A stretch of 9,990 nt of DNA from an uncultured Planctomycetaceae bacterium (GTDB lineage: Bacteria > Planctomycetota > Planctomycetia > Pirellulales > Pirellulaceae). Below the pieces are notes generated by a model that was given only the letters and a program-made list of their open reading frames with translations, ran no database searches and had not been told where the DNA came from. Numbering within the stretch: the stretch's first letter is position 1; every line of letters starts with the position of its first letter. The position numbers and the translations under genes were made by a program. This document shows positions 1 to 6,778 of the stretch, piece by piece. The stretch covers positions 1 to 9,990 of the forward strand of contig CAIYOB010000291.1 of assembly GCA_903927685.1 (NCBI GenBank), written 5' to 3'.

Positions 1-478
1 GCTCGTCGAACACGAATCGCCGCCAGCGGGCGGTCAATGGTTCCAACCGCCGGGCGCGGCGGGCGTCACAGGCTTGCAGGTACAGGTTTTTCCACTGCGG
101 ATCGCTGCCCGGCGCGCCGGCTCGCACCAGCGCGTCCCGGGTCTGCCGGACTTCGTCCGCGGCAGGACCGGCAAGTTCATCCAGCACGCGCGCCAGCATC
201 CGCTGTTCCGTGACCGAATCGTCGCCGCTGACAAAGCAGGCCACCTGCGGCAGCACTGGATCGTCATGCCGGGATTCGGGAGATTTCAGATGCGTGTTGC
301 GCCAGTCGGTCTTCTGCTGTTCGAGCGCAGGGGCCAACGTGATTCGGGCGTAGTCCTGCCGCATCCAGTCGATTTCAAGCGCCAGGCGCGACGCGGCGTC
401 GCGGGAAGGGGCCTCCGCGGAAAACGTCCCAACGGGCGCTGCGAGGACGACGAACAGGACTGCGAATGGCGTTTTCAT
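1..478 (-). CDS. Exported protein, N-terminal part only (possibly HzsA-related), runs off left edge
   Basis: The frame is open from the ATG at 478 to the window edge, giving 159 residues with no stop. It starts with a clear signal peptide (MKTPFAVLFVVLAAPVGTFS, likely cut after FSA at about residue 21), which supports this start although the Shine-Dalgarno sequence is weak. The mature part is charged and helical. Near the edge lies the pattern YLQACDARRARRLEPL followed by RWRRFVFDE. This recalls the large planctomycete and verrucomicrobial proteins annotated as hydrazine synthase alpha-subunit-related, where a run of basic residues precedes a 'VFTKH'-like strand and a beta-propeller. That assignment is from memory of the family and is tentative; the diagnostic C-terminal domains and any haem motif would lie outside the window. 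It lies downstream of the UroD-like gene on the same strand, but 130 bp with a strong palindrome separate them, so co-transcription is doubtful. Confidence 0.75.
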   Translation of the reverse strand, partial: MKTPFAVLFVVLAAPVGTFSAEAPSRDAASRLALEIDWMRQDYARITLAPALEQQKTDWRNTHLKSPESRHDDPVLPQVACFVSGDDSVTEQRMLARVLDELAGPAADEVRQTRDALVRAGAPGSDPQWKNLYLQACDARRARRLEPLTARWRRFVFDE

Positions 479-531
479 GGCGGAACTTCGGTTGCTAAGC
501 GTCGCTCGAGGAACAACTGTCCGTTGTCACC

Positions 532-591
532 GTGGCGTAAGCTTCCAGCTTGCGGGAGATTGTGACATCGCAAGTTGGAAGCTTACGCCAC
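532..591. repeat. Intergenic 60-bp palindrome with 22-bp arms
   Basis: The left arm is 532-553 and the right arm 570-591, separated by a 16-nt loop (554-569). The arms are reverse complements except for one position, a C/T difference that still gives a G-U pair in one RNA strand. The core contains GCGTAAGCTTCCAGCTTGC. It lies between the stop of the UroD-like gene (609) and the start of the next minus-strand gene (478). RNA from either strand would form a very stable hairpin. No clear poly-U run follows, so a classic intrinsic terminator is not shown. No target-site duplication is evident at the edges. It looks like a REP-type or small non-autonomous element; only one copy is in this window, so its multi-copy nature is inferred. 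Confidence 0.85.
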
Positions 592-608
592 TTGACTTTC
601 GGACATCT

Positions 609-1892
609 CTAACGCCCGCTGTCCCGCACGGCACGGAACATGGCCAGCAGGTTCTCCGTGGGCGTCGGTCCCTGGATGTTGTGAATCGAGTTGAACACAA
701 AGCCGCCATCCTGATTGAAGATGTCGATTCGCTGCCGGACCTCGTTGTACACCTCGTCGGGCGTGCCGAAGGAAATCGTCTTCTGCGTGTCGACACCCCC
801 GCCCCAGAACGTGACATCTTTGCCGAACTCCTTCTTCAGCCGCACCGGATCCATTTCGGCGGCCGAGCACTGAACGGGGTTCAGAATGTCAAACCCTGAC
901 TCGATAAAATCGGGAATCAACTGATAGACCGAGCCACACGAGTGGATGAAGGTCTTCCACTTGGACTTGGAGTGAATCAGCGAATTCACCCGTTTATGAA
1001 ACGGCTGGAACAGATCCCGGTAGGCGGCCTTGGAGATGAACGGTCCCCGCTGGGTGCCGAAGTCCGTACCCGTGATCATCGCAGCGTCGACCAGGTCCCC
1101 GAACAGGTCGATCAGCGTGGCGAGATTCTGCTCGGCGATCTCGCACTGCCGCTCGAATACCGTGCGCACATAGTCCTTGCGGGTCACCGTCGAGACGTAC
1201 CATTCCTCGACATCACGGATGCCCTTGGGGTGCTTGAGGAAAGTCCCTGGAACCAGGGCGATATCGCCAAACGCGGCCCCGGGAACCACGAGCATCGCGC
1301 CACAGTCTGGCCGCTGCAGCAGCCACTGACGCATCCCGCGATAATAGGTCAAGTCTTCTTCGCTCAACAGGCCAAATTCTTGGAGGTTATTCTCCGGGTC
1401 CAGTTGGTCCTCGTCGATCGGGTCCTGCCGGATCACGGCGTCGAAAAAGTAGCCGGTGGCCGGCATGCGGCCGCTGGGCGGCACCGACATGTCGCCTTCG
1501 GGATAGATGTACGTGTCGCCGGCGTCATCCTTGGTGACATTGAAGTCGCCGGAGACCAAGGCCGGCGTGCCATCGTTCAGCGTGAACGGCTTCCAATGGT
1601 CGGACACGGTCCCGAACAGCGATTTGCGGCCGGGGATCCCGATCACGTCGATGCCCAAGGCGCTGCGCAACTCATCATCCACTTCGCCCAGCATCTGGTA
1701 GGGCTCGATCACCTTCACACGGTATTCGCTTGCCCCGAGCACCGCCTGCCGCAATCGCGTTACGGCCGAGACGTGAATCCCCGTCACGGCCGTCGCCCCA
1801 AAGTCCACGCAAACGCGGTCCGGTTGCTGGTGATTCAAGGTGGCCTGTAGGCGTTGACGGCTGGTTAGCGAACCGGCGGTGGAAGCTGACAT
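609..1892 (-). CDS. Uroporphyrinogen decarboxylase (UroD/MtaA-MtbA) superfamily protein
   Basis: The chosen start (ATG at 1892, 427 aa) has GAGGG at 1901-1905, 8 nt upstream on the minus strand; an in-frame ATG at 1946 lacks comparable support. The stop is TAG at 609. The protein is a UroD-like TIM barrel. It opens with the family's 'R.RL.ATLNHQQPDRV.VDFG' pattern and continues with GTDFGTQRGPFIS (about residues 275-287), a metal-site motif IHSCGSV (His317, Cys319), FWGGGVDTQKT (about 362-372) and HNIQGPTPTENL near the end. In characterised relatives (MtaA, MtbA) the barrel binds zinc and moves methyl groups between a corrinoid protein and a thiol. The true substrate here is unknown, and no corrinoid protein or activating ferredoxin gene is nearby. 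It is unlikely to be housekeeping HemE: it is longer than the usual roughly 350 aa and keeps the His-x-Cys motif of the methyltransferase branch. It is probably cytoplasmic, as no signal peptide is seen. Confidence 0.9.
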   Translation of the reverse strand: MSASTAGSLTSRQRLQATLNHQQPDRVCVDFGATAVTGIHVSAVTRLRQAVLGASEYRVKVIEPYQMLGEVDDELRSALGIDVIGIPGRKSLFGTVSDHWKPFTLNDGTPALVSGDFNVTKDDAGDTYIYPEGDMSVPPSGRMPATGYFFDAVIRQDPIDEDQLDPENNLQEFGLLSEEDLTYYRGMRQWLLQRPDCGAMLVVPGAAFGDIALVPGTFLKHPKGIRDVEEWYVSTVTRKDYVRTVFERQCEIAEQNLATLIDLFGDLVDAAMITGTDFGTQRGPFISKAAYRDLFQPFHKRVNSLIHSKSKWKTFIHSCGSVYQLIPDFIESGFDILNPVQCSAAEMDPVRLKKEFGKDVTFWGGGVDTQKTISFGTPDEVYNEVRQRIDIFNQDGGFVFNSIHNIQGPTPTENLLAMFRAVRDSGR

Positions 1893-2206
1893 GCGAATGT
1901 CCCTCGGTGGAAAATCGGCCTCAAACATAAACGAGAACTGGCCCACAATCTACCACACGGCTCCGCCCCCGGAAAAGTCAGCCAAATGCCGATTGGCCAC
2001 GGTCCCAAGGCAGCTCTGATCGGATAGAATGCGGCAAAGATTGCCGATTAGGCGACGAATACTGCGGGAGAAGAAGAGCTGCCGCGGCGTTGCTCAACGC
2101 GGATTTGCCATCCAAGTCGTGGGGTAGGCCACCAAGCTGTCAGCAAGAGAAGACAGCGAAGACGCCTGTCCCACATTTCCAGTTCGTGTATGGGAGGTTC
2201 CGTTCC
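1893..2206. other. Divergent intergenic region with short repeats
   Basis: This 314-bp stretch separates the divergent UroD-like gene and the exported-protein gene, so it should hold both promoters. A TAGAAT hexamer at 2025-2030 resembles a plus-strand -10 box, but no good -35 is found 16-18 bp upstream. The octamer TGCCGATT occurs twice, at 1987-1994 and 2042-2049, followed by GGC and AGGC respectively. The second copy is part of a small inverted repeat, CGGCAA (2032-2037) and TTGCCG (2041-2046). These could be regulator sites but are short enough to be chance. No reading frame in it looks coding; an in-frame extension of the plus-strand gene back to 2090 is judged non-coding. Confidence 0.4.
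2192..2197 (+). promoter_or_regulatory. Ribosome binding site deciding the start at 2207
   Basis: GGGAGG lies 9 nt before the ATG at 2207. Translation from here gives an immediate signal peptide. The longer in-frame start at 2090 would place 39 non-hydrophobic residues in front of it, which argues against that start. Confidence 0.75.
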
Positions 2207-3955
2207 ATGTCCGTGATTCCGTCGAGGTTCTGGCTGCGGGCGATTTCTTGTCTGCTCGTGGCGTGCTCTGCGGCGACAGCTGCGGCAGATGACGTTCTCA
2301 AGTCGGTTCCCGACAACGCGTTAGGCGTGGTCGTGATGAATCGCATCGGCGAGACGAACGACAAGATCCGCGGTTTGGCCCTGCGTCTCAAGGTGCCTCC
2401 GTTCGATCTGCTCAGCACCGCCAAACTCACCCTGGGGCTGCAGGAAGGCTTGGACGAAAAGGGCAGCGTCGCCTTGGCGGCCGTTCCCAGCTCGCCCAAC
2501 GGCGTACCGGTGATGGTCTCTTTTGTTCCCACCGGGGACTACGCTGCGTTGCTTAAGCAACTCAAGGCCGAGGCCGGTGACGGCGGCATCGCGACACTGT
2601 CGGCCGGTAATAAGCAATTCCTCGCGGCCCAGAAAGACGGCTATGCCGTGGTCGTCGAGGACGGCAACAAAGCCACTCTGCAGGCGGTCATCGCCGCCGA
2701 CAAGAGTATCGCGGCCGCCTCGCCTGCTTTAGATGCCTGGCGTGCCGAGGCGGACGCGTATGCGGTGGCGACGCCAGCCGGAGTCAAGTTCGCCCAGCAG
2801 CAGATCCAGGTCGGACTGCAAGTCGCCAAATCGCAGATGGCGAATATGGGCGAGCAGGGCAAGATGGCTTTGGCCGGCCTGAGCATGTATGATGGCTTGG
2901 TCGCGGCGATGGACAAGGAGATTCAGCATTCAGCCATCGGGATCCGCATCGCGGACGATGGCGGCATTCACGTCGTCAGCCGAACGCTGCCGGTCGAGGG
3001 CGGCACCCTGGCTCAACTGGCTGCGCAAGCCAAGCCGCCGAAAGCCAGTCCGTTGGCCGGGTTGCCACAGTCGCCGTACTTCATCGCCGGCGGCGGCGTA
3101 ATGACCGCCGCGTCGATGAAATCGTGGATGAACGCTTCGTTCGGCATGATGCGCATGTACCCGGGCGGCGACAAGCTGAGCGACGAAGACATCAAGCAGC
3201 TGTCCAAGACCGCGGTCAAGTCGATGCAGGGGCTGCGGTCCATGGGACTGCTGATGGGCGTCGGCGAAGGGGATGAACCGCTGTACGGGCGGATGTTGCT
3301 GGTCATGAAGACGAAGGACGCCAAGGCGTATCTGGAACAGTACGAGGCGAGCCTGACCGAGATGCGCAAGGTCTTTGAAAAGGCGGATTCGAAGTTGTTC
3401 TCGTTCGAGACCCAGCGGATAGAAATCGACGGCTTGCCGGTGCTGAAGTTGACGATGGACATGGAGCCGTTCTTGGGCGGCCAGGCACAAGGTCCCGAGG
3501 CCCAAAAGATGCTCGAACTGATGCTCGGCAGCGGCGGCAAGATGGACGTCTACCTGGCAGCGGCCGACCAGCAGACCGTGATCGGCGCGTATGTCACGCC
3601 GAAGCAACTCACTCCGGCGGTGAAGGCCATCCAGGAAGGCAAGCCACAATTGGCCGACGAAGCGGGCGTCGCTCAGACGGTGGCCATGCTGCCCAAGGGC
3701 GCCCAGTGGCTGGGATTCCTCAGCCCGCGAGGGGCGGCGGCGTTCGTGTCGCGGCTGGTTACCACGGTCACCCCGCCGGGCGTTCCGGTTCCGAACATTC
3801 CGGAGTTCCCGGAAACGGCGCCGATCGGCTTCGGCGTCCAGCTGTCAACGTCCGGACTGGACACCGACCTGGTCGTTCCCGCCGCCGTCTTGGAGGCCGT
3901 CTCCCAGACCGTCCGCAAAGCGATCGCCGAGCAACGCGGCAAGCCGGAGGCGTGA
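2207..3955 (+). CDS. Exported protein of unknown function, 582 aa
   Basis: The product begins with an export signal (MSVIPSRFWLRAISCLLVAC and an alanine-rich tail). It could be cut by signal peptidase I after ATAAA (about residue 27), or be lipidated at Cys20, since LVAC fits a lipobox. No catalytic motif or membrane segment is seen after the signal. The start of the mature chain, 'DDVLKSVPDNALGVVVMNRIGETNDKI' when read in two parts (residues 28-40 and 41-54), recalls planctomycete secreted proteins loosely related to DUF3352, but I cannot assign a family firmly. Two regions share a similar plan, an alpha/beta stretch with a Lys- and Asp-rich helix and a YxVV/VYLAA strand: residues about 86-162 and about 350-478. 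This suggests an internal duplication. It is the only plus-strand gene in the left two-thirds of the window, is divergent from the UroD-like gene, and appears monocistronic because a palindrome follows 6 bp after the stop. Confidence 0.85.
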   Translation: MSVIPSRFWLRAISCLLVACSAATAAADDVLKSVPDNALGVVVMNRIGETNDKIRGLALRLKVPPFDLLSTAKLTLGLQEGLDEKGSVALAAVPSSPNGVPVMVSFVPTGDYAALLKQLKAEAGDGGIATLSAGNKQFLAAQKDGYAVVVEDGNKATLQAVIAADKSIAAASPALDAWRAEADAYAVATPAGVKFAQQQIQVGLQVAKSQMANMGEQGKMALAGLSMYDGLVAAMDKEIQHSAIGIRIADDGGIHVVSRTLPVEGGTLAQLAAQAKPPKASPLAGLPQSPYFIAGGGVMTAASMKSWMNASFGMMRMYPGGDKLSDEDIKQLSKTAVKSMQGLRSMGLLMGVGEGDEPLYGRMLLVMKTKDAKAYLEQYEASLTEMRKVFEKADSKLFSFETQRIEIDGLPVLKLTMDMEPFLGGQAQGPEAQKMLELMLGSGGKMDVYLAAADQQTVIGAYVTPKQLTPAVKAIQEGKPQLADEAGVAQTVAMLPKGAQWLGFLSPRGAAAFVSRLVTTVTPPGVPVPNIPEFPETAPIGFGVQLSTSGLDTDLVVPAAVLEAVSQTVRKAIAEQRGKPEA

Positions 3956-3961
3956 ACTGGC

Positions 3962-4044
3962 GTGCCTGGGGTCGAGTGCAGCGAGCCCCCAGAACTGGAA
4001 ACTGGGGGCTCGCCACTCGTCCCCCGTGGCTCGACCCCAGGCAC
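3962..4044. repeat. Nested palindrome between convergent genes, probable bidirectional terminator
   Basis: The outer arms, 3962-3976 (GTGCCTGGGGTCGAG) and 4030-4044, are perfect 15-bp reverse complements. Inside them, 3981-3992 (GCGAGCCCCCAG) and 4002-4013 form a perfect 12-bp stem around a 9-nt loop. GAGTG (3974-3978) can also pair with CACTC (4014-4018). Other folds are possible: CTGGGG with CCCCAG in each half, and CCAC with GTGG in the right half, giving two side-by-side hairpins. It starts 6 bp after the stop of the exported-protein gene and lies 42 bp beyond the stop of the oppositely directed GH127 gene, so a two-way terminator role is plausible. No strong T-tract follows on either side. 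Its size and perfect terminal arms also fit a small mobile or REP-like repeat. Confidence 0.8.
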
Positions 4045-4086
4045 CCAATCGTGCTGTGGACCAACGAGTTTTACGTCTTCTTCCCG

Positions 4087-6750
4087 CTATTGGTCCTTGA
4101 TCCACACGATCGACCGCCCGCCGCGGTTCAGGCGGGCGTAGTTGGGGATGGCGGTCAGCGGAGCGCCGGTGGATGTCGCGCCCTGGATGACCAGCACGCC
4201 GCCTAACAACTCCGGTTTCCATTCCGTCGTGAGCTTGGCGTCTGCGGGGAGTACGCAATCCACGTCCTGGTCGACGCTCTCCAGGTTGTAGATCAGCGGT
4301 CCATAACGCAGGGCGACTCGCCCTCGCGTGGCGGTGATGCGTTCGCTCGCTTTGACGCGTTGGACCTCGAGCGGCAGGACGAATTCCACCTTGTCGCCAG
4401 CCTTCCACAACCGTGACAGCACGGCGTAGCCTTGTTCGATCGCGGGCGTGACGGGGGTGCCGTTGACCGCCAGATCGGTCAGCCCGCCGGACGTGGGAGC
4501 GGCCGTATACAGCTGGCTGACGGTCCGGTTGGGGACGCGGATCCGGAGGTTGAATCGTCGCGCTTCGGCGGGGTTCACGACGAGCGAAACGCGGTCGTCC
4601 CAGGGATAGTCCGTACGCTGCTCCAATTGGACGCGAGTCCCCGCGACCCCCTCCACCGCAACCTGGCTGCCGATGAACAGATTCACGTACAGGTCGTCGC
4701 CGCCGGCGGTATACATCCACGTTGGCAGGCTGAGCAGCGTCCGCGGGATATTGCCCACACAGCAGGGGCAGACATGCCAGGGGTAGCGGCTGCCGGAGGA
4801 ATCCAGAGCGTTGGTGTACGTAAAGTTCTTGCCTTCCAGATCGATACCACCCAGGATCGCGTTGTACAGCGTCTCTTCATACAGGTCGGCGTAGCGGGAC
4901 TCCTGGTACGCCCGCTGCAGCTTGTGCTGGAAGAACAGTTCGCCGCAGCCGGCACAGGACTCGCAGTACGCGTGATTCGGCAGCGAATAGTCCTTGCCGA
5001 ACCCCTCCGACGTCTCGCCGCTGCCCACGCCGCCGGTTACGTAGTACTTGCGGTTGACGATGCTGTTCCAGAGCGACATGACGGCGCTGTGGTAGTCGAC
5101 GTCCCCGGTCTCCATCGCGATGTCGGCCATCCCGGCGTACGAGTAGACGGCGCGGACGGCGTGGCCCACCGCTTCGTACTGCCGCGTCACGGGCAGGTGG
5201 CTCTGGTCGTACTCTTCGCCGTCGCGGCGCGAGTCCATCAGGAACTTGGCCAGTTCGAGGTACGGCCGGCCGCAGCCGGCGCCCTCGCGCTGGTCCACGA
5301 AGCGGCCGAAGCGGACCAAAGCCTGCTCCAGTTCCTGGTGGCCTTCGTACCAAGCCTGCTTCGGCGCCGGCCCGATGTTGCGGACCCAGCAGTCAGCCAG
5401 TCGCCGGGCGGCGTCGTACATCCGCAGGTCCTGGCCGCCGGTCATCAGGCAATGGGCCATAGCCGCTTCGAGGAAGTAGCCGGCCTGGTAGCCTTCATGG
5501 TCGTGCCGGTTGCTCCAGCGGCGTTGCCCCTGGATGGTGTACATCGTGTGCAGATAGCCGTCCGGCTCCTGGGCGCTCAACAGCTTGGGCAGCCAGTCCT
5601 CGATCGTCTTGCGCTGGGCCGCCAGGGCCTGTCGCAGGTCTGCGTCGCCCGCCGGGTCCACCTGCTGGGCGATGCACATCGATTCGAACGTGTTGTAGAC
5701 CCAGGTATTGGCGAACACGGGCCCGACGTGTCGCGCCGGCTGGCCGGCCAACTTGAGTCCGGCCTGGACGAAGTTCTCGATCCCGCCTTCCGGGGTCTGA
5801 GGATCCTCGATTTTCCGCACACAATGGGGAATCCAGTTTACAATTAACGCCTTGGCTCGGGCCCGCCACAACGGACTGGTGATCGTGTAGGCGGTCGTCG
5901 GCACCGCGTCCAGGTGCGTGGCTGGCGGCGGCGGGGCCACGGTGACGGCCACGGCTGCCGATGCACTGGCTTGGCCGTCGTTGGCGGTGAGCTGCAAAAC
6001 GTACTCGCCCGGTGCCGAGAACGTGGCTGTCGTTTCCGCGGCGGAGGCGGCGGCGAAGGTCACCTCGCCGGGCCCGGATTGCTTGCTCCAGCAGACGCTG
6101 GGAACCGCTTGCGGCTTGCCGTCATCCTTGACCGCGCCCGCCAGATAAGTCGGTCCGTTCAGCACGACCACCCGGTCGACGCCGGCCGCCACCGCCGGGG
6201 GAAAATTCGGTGAGTTTCCGCTGTCGTAGACCCGCCATTCCAGGATGCCCGTCGAGAACTTTTCGACGCCGTCCATTTCCAGCCGCAGCCTGGTCGTCGT
6301 CAGTTCGGGAAACGTCGTGGTGTTGAACCGATTCTTGGCCAGGCCCAGGCCCGCGGCATCCGGAACGGGGACGAACGCCTCGCCATTCCACGACTTGAGC
6401 CGGCACGCCTGCGGCAGCCGCACGCCGCGTTGGTCGTCGAACCAATACACGTCCATCCGGTTGACCTTGACCGGCTGGCTCCACTCGTATTGCACCCACT
6501 GAGTGCCGCTCTGCGGCCAGTTGCCGTACGCTCCGTGGCTCTTGTCGTCCGCATGCGCGGGGCTGGAGCCATCGTTCAAGGCGGTGAGTGTCTCGTGGCC
6601 GGAGACGAACGACGTCGAGGTCGTGGCCACCAAGGCCAGATTGGCGGCGGGCTCAGCGTCTTCCGCCGCGGCCGCACAAGGGGGCAGGGAGGGCAGCGTC
6701 GCTGCCAGTGATACGAGGGACGCTAGTACGGAAAGACGGACTTGATCCAT
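4087..6750 (-). CDS. Exported GH127 beta-L-arabinofuranosidase with N-terminal discoidin-like and Ig/PKD-like domains
   Basis: The 887-aa product is predicted to release beta-L-arabinofuranose from plant glycans outside the cytoplasm. A signal peptide covers about residues 1-29. Residues about 37-176 look like an F5/8-type C (discoidin, CBM32-like) sandwich ending in ILEWRVYD. Residues about 182-273 look like the Ig/PKD-like module common in planctomycete exoenzymes (CWSKQSGPGEVTF, GEYVLQLTANDG). The GH127 (formerly DUF1680) barrel and beta domains run from about 290 to 887. By comparison with HypBA1 of Bifidobacterium longum (Glu322 acid/base; Zn held by Glu338, Cys340, Cys417, Cys418; Cys417 nucleophile), I match Glu582 (in SEGF), Glu597 and Cys599 (in CESC), and Cys663-Cys664 (in CPCC). 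The set is complete, so the enzyme should be active. The start at 6750 is preceded by GGAG at 8-nt spacing. It is the second gene of an operon, 28 bp after the GH146-like gene. Family call is strong; exact linkage specificity is not known. Confidence 0.95.
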   Translation of the reverse strand: MDQVRLSVLASLVSLAATLPSLPPCAAAAEDAEPAANLALVATTSTSFVSGHETLTALNDGSSPAHADDKSHGAYGNWPQSGTQWVQYEWSQPVKVNRMDVYWFDDQRGVRLPQACRLKSWNGEAFVPVPDAAGLGLAKNRFNTTTFPELTTTRLRLEMDGVEKFSTGILEWRVYDSGNSPNFPPAVAAGVDRVVVLNGPTYLAGAVKDDGKPQAVPSVCWSKQSGPGEVTFAAASAAETTATFSAPGEYVLQLTANDGQASASAAVAVTVAPPPPATHLDAVPTTAYTITSPLWRARAKALIVNWIPHCVRKIEDPQTPEGGIENFVQAGLKLAGQPARHVGPVFANTWVYNTFESMCIAQQVDPAGDADLRQALAAQRKTIEDWLPKLLSAQEPDGYLHTMYTIQGQRRWSNRHDHEGYQAGYFLEAAMAHCLMTGGQDLRMYDAARRLADCWVRNIGPAPKQAWYEGHQELEQALVRFGRFVDQREGAGCGRPYLELAKFLMDSRRDGEEYDQSHLPVTRQYEAVGHAVRAVYSYAGMADIAMETGDVDYHSAVMSLWNSIVNRKYYVTGGVGSGETSEGFGKDYSLPNHAYCESCAGCGELFFQHKLQRAYQESRYADLYEETLYNAILGGIDLEGKNFTYTNALDSSGSRYPWHVCPCCVGNIPRTLLSLPTWMYTAGGDDLYVNLFIGSQVAVEGVAGTRVQLEQRTDYPWDDRVSLVVNPAEARRFNLRIRVPNRTVSQLYTAAPTSGGLTDLAVNGTPVTPAIEQGYAVLSRLWKAGDKVEFVLPLEVQRVKASERITATRGRVALRYGPLIYNLESVDQDVDCVLPADAKLTTEWKPELLGGVLVIQGATSTGAPLTAIPNYARLNRGGRSIVWIKDQ

Positions 6751-6778
6751 GGTGCTGACTCCGCAAAAAAAGTGGTAC

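Noticed and set aside
74..565. Plus-strand open frame crossing the left-edge gene and the first palindrome
   Set aside because: It is antisense to the exported protein with a clear signal peptide and runs into the repeat arm, so it is not a credible gene.
942..1850. Plus-strand open frame of 302 codons opposite the UroD-like gene
   Set aside because: It is the antisense shadow of a well-supported family gene in GC-rich DNA, and its translation shows no recognisable domain.
2090..2206. In-frame N-terminal extension of the exported-protein gene
   Set aside because: It would place 39 non-hydrophobic residues before the signal peptide, whereas the ATG at 2207 has a good ribosome binding site.
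3962..4044. Interpretation as a CRISPR repeat or a complete insertion element
   Set aside because: There is one unit only, with no spacers, no transposase gene and no clear target-site duplication.
4432..5847. Plus-strand open frame of 471 codons opposite the GH127 gene
   Set aside because: The opposite strand encodes all GH127 catalytic motifs; this frame is rich in Val, Arg, Ala and Gly as expected of a GC-driven shadow, and shows no domain.
6661..6750. Lipobox in the GH127 signal peptide
   Set aside because: The only cysteine is in SLPPC, which does not match the lipobox pattern; signal peptidase I cleavage near the AAAA stretch fits better.
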